Part shown: positions 1-5,429 of the stretch, piece by piece
How the letters are laid out: every line of letters starts with the position of its first letter
Numbering within the stretch: the first letter of the stretch is position 1
NCBI GenBank assembly: GCA_034666705.1
Contig: JAXDLH010000160.1
Coordinates: forward strand, 1-5,429
Direction: 5' to 3'
Origin: JAXDLH01 sp034666705
Lineage (GTDB): Bacteria > Chloroflexota > UBA6077 > SHYK01
DNA length: 5,429 nucleotides
The notes under the pieces: generated by a model
The model's input: the letters and a program-made list of their open reading frames with translations, nothing else
What the model was told of the DNA's origin: nothing
Database searches by the model: none
Position numbers and translations under genes: made by a program

Positions 1-962
1 GGGCCGAACAGCACCAGGCTCAGGTACTGGATCTCTCCCGGCTGGCGGCCGTACCACGGAAGGAGGAACTCCGCCCAGGTCAGGTAGAAGTAGAGCAGCG
101 CGGTGGCCAGGAGGATCTTCGAGGCGCCCCAGAACTGCTCGCGGCTGATGTAGTCACGCAAACCGCCGTAGCGCATCAGCGCACCCGCGATGATCAGCAC
201 CATCGACAGGCCGCTCTGGAAGCCGCTGATCGCGTGATAGGCCGGGAAGACGGAGCTCGCCCACCCCGGCACCATGGCCTCTGCCATATCCGCGGTTAGG
301 AACACGTGCACGTAGACGTAAATCATTACGTAGAAGGCCCCGAGCAGAACGAAGCCCATGTTCAGAATGAACCACTGCTTCTGCGTGCCCACAAACCAGC
401 GCGCGCGATTCGCGAAGAAGCCGCGATCGCCGGCGGCACGGGCCGCGGCCCAGTCCGGAATCGCGCTGAAGTAGAGCAAGGCGATTCCCGTGAACGCGAG
501 CAGCAGGATGAAAATGGCATCCCATAGGCCTGGGGCCCACGGCCAGTGAAACCAGATGCTGGCGCGCCACTGGTTGCGCGCGGGGTTGTACCACTCAGGC
601 ATCTGCGCGAGCAGCAGCAGATAGAGCGGCGCAGAGACGAACCCGGTGACGGCCAGCAGCTCGGCGGCCCGGCGGATTGGGATTCCCCAGAAGCCCTTCG
701 CCAGGCGGGTGATGAAGACGATGATGGGACCACCCTGGCCCACGCCGAGGAGGATGGCAAGCGTCGCGACGGGATAGCCCCACTTGGAGTACGGAGCTGG
801 ACCACTTAGCAGCAAGGAGATGAGCGCGACCAACCCCGCGACCGCCAGGATCGCGAGCACCACCATGGCGGGCATCCACGCTGCCGTCCGGCGGCGCCAG
901 GCGAGGAGGTCGCGGGTCACGCCCTCTTCAGTTTGGTGGATTACGACGTGATGCTCAGCCAT
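1..962 (-). CDS. actC: NrfD/PsrC-family quinol-interacting membrane subunit of Alternative Complex III (ActC), 3' end cut by window
   Basis: A reading frame open from ATG at 962 to the window edge gives 320 residues with no stop; NrfD/ActC proteins usually run to roughly 400-480 residues, so the C-terminus is missing. Hydrophobic helices are visible at about residues 31-53, 63-86, 99-121, 146-168, 197-222, 241-263 and 280-300. Family-like stretches are MVPGWASSVFPAYH (230-243), which matches the PGW-ST-FP-YF segment of this family, and FYLTWAEFLLPWYG (292-305), which matches the conserved Y-E-WY region. Established role: an integral membrane protein with the quinol site on the periplasmic side, docking to the iron-sulphur subunit. 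The short N-terminus before helix 1 is hydrophilic and there is no signal peptide. A Shine-Dalgarno-like GAGGA (966-970) sits only 3 nt from the ATG, closer than optimal. It follows actB2 after a 150-nt gap. PsrC of a polysulphide-reductase-like enzyme is the alternative, but the pentahaem neighbour and the ActB1/B2 signatures favour ACIII. Confidence 0.9.
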   Translation of the reverse strand, partial: MAEHHVVIHQTEEGVTRDLLAWRRRTAAWMPAMVVLAILAVAGLVALISLLLSGPAPYSKWGYPVATLAILLGVGQGGPIIVFITRLAKGFWGIPIRRAAELLAVTGFVSAPLYLLLLAQMPEWYNPARNQWRASIWFHWPWAPGLWDAIFILLLAFTGIALLYFSAIPDWAAARAAGDRGFFANRARWFVGTQKQWFILNMGFVLLGAFYVMIYVYVHVFLTADMAEAMVPGWASSVFPAYHAISGFQSGLSMVLIIAGALMRYGGLRDYISREQFWGASKILLATALLYFYLTWAEFLLPWYGRQPGEIQYLSLVLFG

Positions 963-1112
963 GATTCCTCATGTTTCAATCCTCAGCCGACGCTCATTGC
1001 GGGCGGGACCAACCTCATGGGTTTGATCGCCTCCCAGATGAACGGCGGATCTTTGGAGCAATGGTTCCTTCCCACAATGGACCGAGCTGCCTCTCCGTGG
1101 CCCGCATCGCAA
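963..1112. other. 150-nt gap between actB2 and actC with no convincing gene
   Basis: This is the longest non-coding stretch in the window and looks less GC-rich than the flanking genes. On the minus strand it holds the actC ribosome-binding region at its end. I found no long GC hairpin followed by a T-run and no good -35/-10 pair. The only weak structure is an imperfect inverted repeat GATC-(C)-GCC ... GGC-GATC around 1027-1053. A 30-codon ATG frame exists (about 1102 down to 1010) but lacks a Shine-Dalgarno sequence and any recognisable protein content. It may be a spacer, an mRNA processing site or the remnant of a lost C-terminal coding part. Confidence 0.5.
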
Positions 1113-1973
1113 TCAATGCACCGCCGCTTCGTTCGCCGCATTCTGCCGACTACCCTCCGGCGCCACATTCCCGCCGTGCACGTCGGTGAGGTTGCGGTAC
1201 TCCTCCTCCACGGTGGAGGTCCGCGCCGCATTCGGATCGACTTTCATGAGATACACCACGTTGGGTTGCGTGCCGAGCTCGCCGAGCAGCCGATAGTTCC
1301 GCTGCTCAGTGGCCAAGCGGTTGATCCGGCTGTTTGGATCGCGCCAATTGCCGAAGACCAGCGCATCCGTCGGGCAGGCCTGGGCGCACGCCGGCTGCAC
1401 CTCGCCATCGCGCACCGTCGAGTTCGTCTGCTCCGCCGAGCGCTTCGCCCGATTCAAGCGCTGCACGCAGAACGTGCACTTCTCCATCACGCCCTTGGTG
1501 CGCACGGTGACGTCCGGGTTTAGCTGCGACGTCAGCGGGTCGGGCCACTCCGGCTCCCACCAATTGAAGAAGCGCACGCTCCACTGGCAGTTGGTCTGGC
1601 AATACCGCGTGCCAATGCAGCGGTTGTACACCTGCGCGTTCAGTCCATCGTTGGTGTGGTTCGTCGCATACACCGGGCAGACGGGCTCACACGGCGCGTT
1701 CTTGCAATGCTGGCAGAGCACGGGCAAGTAGCGAACCTTGACGTCCGGGAACTCACCCTCGAAGTACCGCTCGATGCGGATCCACTCCTTGGCGCGGTGC
1801 TCGACGAACCGCACCTCCTCGTTGATCGGAATATTGTTCTCCGCCTGGCAGGCGACCACGCACGCCTGGCAGCCCGTGCACCGGTCGATGTCGACGACCA
1901 TGCCCCAATCGTATGGACTCAGCGGGGCCTGCTGACTCGACTCTGCAAGCGGAAGGGCCTGCGTGATCGCCAT
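1113..1973 (-). CDS. actB2: Four-cluster ferredoxin-like iron-sulphur subunit of Alternative Complex III (ActB2, separate from ActB1)
   Basis: 286 residues from ATG 1973, chosen because AGAGGA lies 8 nt upstream; an in-frame TTG at 2033 would add 20 residues unlike the family. Four cysteine groups are visible: C32/C35/C38/C42; C87/C90/C95/C99; C119/C125/C129; and C166/C169/C196/C200. In the third group the motif is CIGTRYC, with Thr122 where bacterial ferredoxins of this type have Cys. This is the known ACIII pattern, giving one [3Fe-4S] and three [4Fe-4S] clusters. The start YDWGMVVDIDRCTGCQACVV (21-40) matches the beginning of the ferredoxin domain in fused ActB. Role: an electron wire on the periplasmic side between the quinol site in ActC and the haems of ActA. 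It has no signal peptide, so export probably depends on the Tat signal of ActB1. Residues ~246-286 form a polar, cluster-free tail. It is in the same frame as actB1, 69 nt downstream of that gene's stop. The alternative, a DMSO-reductase-type B subunit, fits less well because of Thr122. Confidence 0.93.
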   Translation of the reverse strand: MAITQALPLAESSQQAPLSPYDWGMVVDIDRCTGCQACVVACQAENNIPINEEVRFVEHRAKEWIRIERYFEGEFPDVKVRYLPVLCQHCKNAPCEPVCPVYATNHTNDGLNAQVYNRCIGTRYCQTNCQWSVRFFNWWEPEWPDPLTSQLNPDVTVRTKGVMEKCTFCVQRLNRAKRSAEQTNSTVRDGEVQPACAQACPTDALVFGNWRDPNSRINRLATEQRNYRLLGELGTQPNVVYLMKVDPNAARTSTVEEEYRNLTDVHGGNVAPEGSRQNAANEAAVH

Positions 1974-2045
1974 CGTCTTTATCCTCTCACCGGTCGCCGC
2001 GTTGATCGCGCCGCACGGACACCAAGAGCTCAAACTATGTGGTTA
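1974..2045 (-). other. In-frame junction: single TAA stop plus 23 open codons between actB1 and actB2
   Basis: The actB1 stop TAA (2043-2045) and the actB2 ATG (1971-1973) are in the same reading frame. The 23 codons between them contain no other stop and would read P-H-S-L-S-S-W-C-P-C and so on. The whole stretch 1113-4370 is therefore one frame of 1086 codons interrupted by this single TAA. Fused ActB proteins are about 1000 residues, and the two pieces together come to 1061. Gene fission, stop readthrough and a sequencing error are all possible. The good ribosome-binding site for actB2 favours two real proteins. Confidence 0.75.
1982..1987 (-). promoter_or_regulatory. Shine-Dalgarno sequence of actB2 (AGAGGA)
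   Basis: The minus strand reads GAGAGGATAAAGACG and then ATG, with AGAGGA 8 nt before the start codon. This decides the ATG at 1973 over the upstream in-frame TTG at 2033. It also shows that actB2 can be initiated independently of actB1. Confidence 0.7.
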
Positions 2046-4370
2046 GACCGTGCGCGTCACCTTGGCCACATCCGAATCTTCGACCTGATATGGCGGCTGG
2101 TTGCCCTCGAGCTTCGACGTCGAGATCCGTCGCCCCGTCGAGATGAGCCGGACGCGCGTCGCGCCGTAGGCGAGCGCGCCGCTGGTCGCATCGGCGAGCG
2201 GCGCCAACAGGTCGAGCGGATTGGCGCCCCGGACACCATGATCGCGCGTGGCCCAGCGACCGCCTTGCGTGTGGCCCTGCCCCATCGGCACCGCCAGCAC
2301 CGTCGGCGATGCGGCTGGATTGACGTACACGGGCACGTCAATCCGCCCGTTGGGCGACTCGAGGGTCACGACATCCCCCTCGTGGAGGCCGAGCTCGGCT
2401 GCCTTCCTCGGGTTCACCTCAACCCACGTCTGCCAGGTAATGCTCGTCATCGGATCAGGGGTTGCCTGCAGCCACGGCAGGTGCGCCGTCTCCCCAGTGC
2501 CGAGCGTGTTGTGCGGGAAGAGCACAAGGTTATACGGGTAGGTACTCTCATCGCCGGCGAACTGCGGAGCCTGAATGCTCGTCGGGGCACCACCGCTCGC
2601 GGGCGTTGCCGGCGCACTCTGCGTCCGACCAGCATCCCACCAGCCACCTCGCTGGAGCAGCCCGGTCCAGAAACGGGCGAAGTCCGGATCGGTATAGCTT
2701 CCGCGATTCTGGCTCTGGAGCGTGTGAGCCACGTCCTTCAGGCTGTCCTGGAACGTCAGCCACGGCAACTGACTCTGCGCCGAGCCACCGAGCTGCCCGG
2801 CCACCGAGATGAGCACGTCCCACACGCTGCGCGTGTCGAAGTAGGGCCGCACCACCGGCTGCTGGAACGACACTACCTGGTAGCCTGGCCCCGGCTCCGG
2901 GATGTCCGCGCCCCAATCCTCGAGCGGATGGTGGGCAGGCAGCACCAGGTCCGCCATCGCCGTCGTCTCGTCCATCATCGTCGAGAAGCTCACGATGAAC
3001 GGCACGTTCGCGAGCGCCTCGCGGAAACGGAGAGAATTCGGCAAGCTGTAGACCGGATTGGCGTTATAGATGAGTGCCGCGCGCGTCTGCCCACCCTGCA
3101 TGCGGCTAATGAGCTGCTGCCAATCGCTGAGCGGGTTAGGCCGCACGGTCGGCAGACCGTCGATCGCCGGGGCCGGATTGAACCGCACGCCACCGTTGCG
3201 CCCCACAGCGCCAACCAGCGTGTTGAGTGCGAGCACCGCCGCGGCGACGTCCGTCCCATTCGTCTGCGCCGTCACCGGACCGCCGGCGATCGCCATGCTC
3301 GGCCCGCGCTGCACGAAATCGCGCGCGATCTTCCGAATGCGCTCCGGGTCGCTGATGCCGGCCTGCGGCGCGATCCGCTCCGGCGCGTAATTGTCGAGCG
3401 CGGTACGGCTGCCGAAGGGATTCGCGCCACTGGAGGGCGCCAGATTCTCCGACAGGATCACCTGCGCGATGCTCAGCGCGAGCATCCCCTCGGTCCCCGG
3501 CCGGGCAAAGACCCACTCGTCCGCATTGGACCCCGTGTGCGACATGCGCGGCTCAACCTGCACCAGGTAGCCCCGTGGGCTCCCCTGCTGGCGCGGCTGG
3601 AACTGACCGAGCCGGTAATTTCCCTCACGGAAGATGCCGTACTGCATGTTGTAGTGGACAGGGGAGAGCCAGTTGCCCAGGAAGTCGGCGCCGAACGAGA
3701 GCAGGTAGCGCGCATTCTGAACGTCGAACTCGGGAAGTTGATCCTGCCCGAACACGCGTCGTGCCGCCTCGCGGAACGGGCCTTCGCCGAGCAGATCGAG
3801 GGTCATCCACTGCGCACCCACGGCCCGGGTGAACCGGTCCAGCACCAGCGCCTGCTGCCCCCGCTGGGGATCGGTAAGAAATGCCAGGCTGTTGCTCTGA
3901 CCCTGCACGCCCCGGAGCTGCTGCGTCAACTGGGCGAGCGCCTCGTCCCACGTAATGTTCGTGTAGGTTCCGGTTGCCCTGTCGCGCCGCATCGGGCCTT
4001 GAATGCGGTCCGGATGGTACGTGCCCTGCACGGCGGCCTGCCCACGAGCACACGTCTTCCCGAAGTTCACCGGGTGGTCGGGGTTGCCCTCCACCTTCTT
4101 GGCGCGCCCATCGAGAATGCGCACGATCAGCCCACAGCCGGCGCCGCATTGCGTGCACGTCGTGCCGTACCAGTTCTCGAAGCCCGTGAGCACGTCCTCG
4201 GCGACCCGCAGGCGGCTCTCGGCTTCGAACTCGTGGGGCAAGAACTGCTGACAGCCCGTGAAGGCCACCGCACCCGCAGAGGTGAGCGCCACCGTTTGCA
4301 GGAACTGACGGCGCGTAAGGCCGCTGTCGACGACCGGCTGGCTGGGCTGGGGCGTGGTTTCGTCGGTCAT
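2043..4370 (-). CDS. actB1: Tat-exported, probably lipidated molybdopterin-oxidoreductase-like subunit of Alternative Complex III (ActB1)
   Basis: 775 residues. The N-terminus has a twin-arginine motif LTRRQFLQ (18-25), a hydrophobic stretch and a lipobox-like FTGC with Cys40, so it looks like a Tat lipoprotein facing the periplasm. Next come C72, C75, C79 and C107 in the pattern CxxCxxxC...C of the Mo-enzyme N-terminal [4Fe-4S] site. LSFGADFLGNWLSP (224-237) and EPRMSHTGSNADEW (273-286) are typical of ActB. The catalytic-fold motif DETTAMADLVLP is at 467-478, and a molydopterin-dinucleotide-binding-like C-terminal barrel covers about 613-745. Where Mo enzymes carry the Cys/Ser/Asp Mo ligand (about 196-200) it reads GPFRE, with none of these. 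The family is known to lack Mo in ACIII, so the role is probably structural, scaffolding ActB2 and ActA. It starts 22 nt after actA; a GAGG lies 13 nt from the ATG, which is weak. A catalytically active Mo enzyme is the less likely alternative. Confidence 0.93.
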   Translation of the reverse strand: MTDETTPQPSQPVVDSGLTRRQFLQTVALTSAGAVAFTGCQQFLPHEFEAESRLRVAEDVLTGFENWYGTTCTQCGAGCGLIVRILDGRAKKVEGNPDHPVNFGKTCARGQAAVQGTYHPDRIQGPMRRDRATGTYTNITWDEALAQLTQQLRGVQGQSNSLAFLTDPQRGQQALVLDRFTRAVGAQWMTLDLLGEGPFREAARRVFGQDQLPEFDVQNARYLLSFGADFLGNWLSPVHYNMQYGIFREGNYRLGQFQPRQQGSPRGYLVQVEPRMSHTGSNADEWVFARPGTEGMLALSIAQVILSENLAPSSGANPFGSRTALDNYAPERIAPQAGISDPERIRKIARDFVQRGPSMAIAGGPVTAQTNGTDVAAAVLALNTLVGAVGRNGGVRFNPAPAIDGLPTVRPNPLSDWQQLISRMQGGQTRAALIYNANPVYSLPNSLRFREALANVPFIVSFSTMMDETTAMADLVLPAHHPLEDWGADIPEPGPGYQVVSFQQPVVRPYFDTRSVWDVLISVAGQLGGSAQSQLPWLTFQDSLKDVAHTLQSQNRGSYTDPDFARFWTGLLQRGGWWDAGRTQSAPATPASGGAPTSIQAPQFAGDESTYPYNLVLFPHNTLGTGETAHLPWLQATPDPMTSITWQTWVEVNPRKAAELGLHEGDVVTLESPNGRIDVPVYVNPAASPTVLAVPMGQGHTQGGRWATRDHGVRGANPLDLLAPLADATSGALAYGATRVRLISTGRRISTSKLEGNQPPYQVEDSDVAKVTRTV

Positions 4371-4392
4371 AGGGCTGCTTGAGCCTCAGTTC

Positions 4393-4917
4393 TTAGTAGT
4401 GGCACGTCACGCACTCGGTCGGCGCGTTGTTCACTTTGTGGCACGAGACGCAGTCTCCCATGTTCAGCGGCCGCACCTGCGCCGCCTGGGCCATCTTCCC
4501 CACGTCGCCGTGGCAGGTCGAGCAGGCGAAGCCGGCTGTGATGTGCGGCTCGTGCATGAAGTGCACATGGTCCGGTAAGCGATGGATGCGAGTCCAGTCG
4601 AGCGGTTGCTGCTGCTGCCAGGCGGTGCGCACCTTCTCGATCTCCGCCTGCCCCTGCCCGATCGACTGGTGGCAGAACATGCACTGCTGCACGTCCGGGT
4701 AGCCCGCCGTCACACTGGTCGGGGCGGTCCGGTGACAGAACGTGCACTGCATGCCGGCTTGCTCCACGTGAGCCTGGTGGTTGAAGGCGAGCGGCTCGGT
4801 CGGCGCAGGGTGCGGCTGGGCGAAGATCAGCTCGGGCCCAATTATCGTGATGAACGCGATGAACCCCGCCAGGCCAAGCGCCGGAATGATGACCAGCGCG
4901 ATCATGAGCTTCCGCAT
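4393..4917 (-). CDS. actA: Membrane-anchored pentahaem cytochrome c of Alternative Complex III (ActA)
   Basis: 174 residues from ATG 4917; a TTG at 4929 would give 178. There is one N-terminal hydrophobic helix (about 4-27), probably an uncleaved anchor, then a periplasmic domain with exactly five CxxCH haem sites: C58-H62, C79-H83, C132-H136, C156-H160 and C169-H173. Extra histidines that could be distal ligands include H47, H50, H112, H117, H119, H122 and H125. The layout FNHQAH before haem 1 and LPDHVHFMHEPH before haem 3 matches ActA/cytochrome c3-like family members. Role: takes electrons from the ActB2 clusters and hands them to a monohaem cytochrome c or an oxidase. The ATG lies 1 nt after the TAG stop of the upstream 97-residue gene (TAG-C-ATG) with no clear Shine-Dalgarno sequence, so it is probably translated by coupling. 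The last haem motif ends one residue before the C-terminus. Confidence 0.93.
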   Translation of the reverse strand: MRKLMIALVIIPALGLAGFIAFITIIGPELIFAQPHPAPTEPLAFNHQAHVEQAGMQCTFCHRTAPTSVTAGYPDVQQCMFCHQSIGQGQAEIEKVRTAWQQQQPLDWTRIHRLPDHVHFMHEPHITAGFACSTCHGDVGKMAQAAQVRPLNMGDCVSCHKVNNAPTECVTCHY

Positions 4918-4918
4918 G

Positions 4919-5212
4919 CTAGATCGCAAACCGCGGGTAGAACACCATCACGACGTTCACCGCCAGGTAGATTCCTCGACCGAAAGAGTAAAGCGCCAGT
5001 AGCGCCGAGATCGCGGCCACTGGATACAGAATCCGCCGAAAGATGCTCGTCTCGAGCGGGACCTCGCCGCTCTGCTGCAGCGAGGGGATCACCGCGTGAC
5101 TGAGCAAGAATGCCATGGCCCCGTTCGCCACGAACCCGACGACCATGATCAGGTGGCTGATCGCCAGCCCGAGGGCGCTCCAGAGCTCGCTATTCAACAC
5201 TCGTGGGTCCAT
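4919..5212 (-). CDS. Small two-helix membrane protein of unknown function within the ACIII cluster
   Basis: 97 residues. ATG 5212 is chosen because GGAG lies 5 nt upstream; longer in-frame starts would overlap the upstream cytochrome gene. I do not recognise the family. There are two hydrophobic segments, about residues 12-38 and 61-92, joined by a short polar loop (SLQQSGEVPLETSIFRR). The second is long and may bend at the SFGRG at 76-80. There is no cysteine, no haem motif, no signal peptide and no metal-binding cluster; His20 and His39 are the only histidines. It lies 34 nt after the cytochrome c gene and touches actA, so it is almost certainly co-expressed with the complex. Inference: an accessory membrane subunit, perhaps playing the part of the small helical subunits (such as ActG) seen in some ACIII, or a small assembly or oxidase subunit. 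The position supports this, but sequence similarity has not been shown. Confidence 0.75.
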   Translation of the reverse strand: MDPRVLNSELWSALGLAISHLIMVVGFVANGAMAFLLSHAVIPSLQQSGEVPLETSIFRRILYPVAAISALLALYSFGRGIYLAVNVVMVFYPRFAI

Positions 5213-5217
5213 CGCGG

Positions 5218-5221
5218 CTCC
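5218..5221 (-). promoter_or_regulatory. Shine-Dalgarno sequence of the 97-residue membrane protein gene (GGAG)
   Basis: The minus strand reads TGGAG, then CCGCG, then ATG, a 5-nt spacing. It supports the start at 5212 and argues against the longer Arg/Ser-rich in-frame extension up to 5320, which would lie over the end of the cytochrome c gene. Confidence 0.6.
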
Positions 5222-5246
5222 ATTCTCGGCCGAGGCCGCCGACACC

Positions 5247-5429
5247 TCAGCGCGGCGGATTGTACGGCTGGCTGTAGAAGAACGCAGCGAGGTCACGCGC
5301 CTCCTGCTCATTGATGCCAAGCACCGGCATCAGGGCGCCTTGCTTCAAGGCAGGCGGATTCATGATCCAACGGACCAGGTTGTCCGGCGAGTTCGTGATA
5401 CCACTCGCATCGCCGGCAATCGTAGGACG
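5247..5429 (-). CDS. C-terminal part of a class I c-type cytochrome (or a cytochrome c domain of an oxidase subunit II), 5' end outside window
   Basis: The last 60 residues and a TGA stop are visible; the frame is open to the window edge. The pattern SPDNLVRWIMNPPALKQG, then ALMPVLGINEQEARDLAAFF, is the C-terminal half of a class I cytochrome c. Met34 of the fragment (codon 5328-5330) is the expected axial haem ligand, and the final helix follows it. The CxxCH haem site should lie upstream, outside the window. This wording is especially common in the cytochrome c domain fused to caa3-type oxidase subunit II, and also occurs in free monohaem cytochromes. Two readings therefore remain: a monohaem cytochrome partner or subunit of the ACIII (ActE-like role), or a CoxB protein of a linked oxidase. 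Either would be an electron acceptor for ActA. It ends with a short Pro-rich tail (PYNPPR) and is followed 34 nt later by the small membrane protein gene. Confidence 0.85.
   Translation of the reverse strand, partial: RPTIAGDASGITNSPDNLVRWIMNPPALKQGALMPVLGINEQEARDLAAFFYSQPYNPPR

Noticed and set aside
154..879. Several minus-strand and plus-strand frames over the first 900 bases
   Set aside because: They are shadows of the NrfD/ActC frame, which runs open from 962 to the window edge and alone shows hydrophobic helices and family motifs.
1027..1053. Possible hairpin or terminator in the gap
   Set aside because: The stem is short with a bulge and there is no T-run, so it is not a convincing terminator.
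1010..1102. 30-codon ATG frame inside the actB2-actC gap
   Set aside because: No Shine-Dalgarno sequence and no recognisable peptide features; expected by chance.
983..1231. 82-residue minus-strand frame spanning the actB2 end and the gap
   Set aside because: Most of it overlaps actB2 in another frame and is Arg-rich; the part in the gap has no family resemblance and no ribosome-binding site. A frameshift in actB2 is not needed to explain the gene.
933..1523. 196-residue plus-strand frame opposite actB2 and the gap
   Set aside because: Same register effect opposite actB2; Arg/Leu/His-rich with no recognisable motif.
1974..2033. TTG start adding 20 residues (with a CPC motif) to ActB2
   Set aside because: It has no ribosome-binding site and is unlike the family N-terminus, whereas the ATG at 1973 has AGAGGA at ideal spacing.
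2043..4370. Active molybdenum enzyme such as polysulphide, thiosulphate or nitrate reductase
   Set aside because: No Mo-ligating Cys, Ser or Asp at the expected place. ActB-type stretches, the pentahaem neighbour and the Thr-substituted ferredoxin motif point to ACIII.
1656..4382. 908-residue open frame on the plus strand opposite actB1/actB2
   Set aside because: Its codons are in exact register with the sense codons, so its stops can arise only where the sense gene uses TTA, CTA or TCA, which this GC-rich genome avoids. The product is Arg/His-rich with no domain I recognise, while the minus strand encodes clear family motifs throughout.

Overview
The window is one leftward (minus-strand) gene cluster, cut at both ends, that encodes an Alternative Complex III (ACIII)-type quinol:electron-acceptor oxidoreductase. 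ACIII replaces the cytochrome bc1 complex in many bacteria. It oxidises membrane quinol and passes electrons to a periplasmic c-type cytochrome or straight to a haem-copper oxidase. No plus-strand gene, RNA gene, mobile element, CRISPR array or clear terminator was seen.

Transcription order, right to left: (1) the last 60 residues of a class I c-type cytochrome or cytochrome c domain (5247-5429, N-terminus outside the window); (2) an unrecognised 97-residue protein with two membrane segments (4919-5212); (3) a membrane-anchored pentahaem cytochrome, ActA (4393-4917); (4) a Tat-exported, probably lipidated, molybdopterin-oxidoreductase-like protein, ActB1 (2043-4370); (5) a four-cluster ferredoxin-like protein, ActB2 (1113-1973); (6) the NrfD/PsrC-type quinol-interacting membrane protein ActC (1-962, C-terminus outside the window). 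Genes 1 to 5 are tightly packed, with gaps of 1 to about 70 nt and one near-contact TAG-C-ATG junction. A longer 150-nt gap separates actB2 from actC.

Inferred electron path: quinol is oxidised at the ActC membrane subunit, electrons pass through the ActB2 iron-sulphur clusters, then the ActA haems, then a monohaem cytochrome c. The most interesting point is that ActB, a single two-domain protein in well-studied ACIII, is here two reading frames. They lie in the same frame and are separated by a single TAA followed by 23 open codons. ActB1 alone carries an export signal, so ActB2 must be exported with it or made as a readthrough product. ActB1 also keeps the four cysteines of the Mo-enzyme N-terminal [4Fe-4S] site but has no recognisable Mo ligand.

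Organism: the DNA is GC-rich (by eye, low to mid 60s percent) and avoids TTA, CTA and TCA codons. The Tat lipoprotein signal and ACIII gene content fit a GC-rich aerobic or facultative bacterium. A Chloroflexota-like lineage is my best guess, at low confidence, because no taxonomic marker is present.
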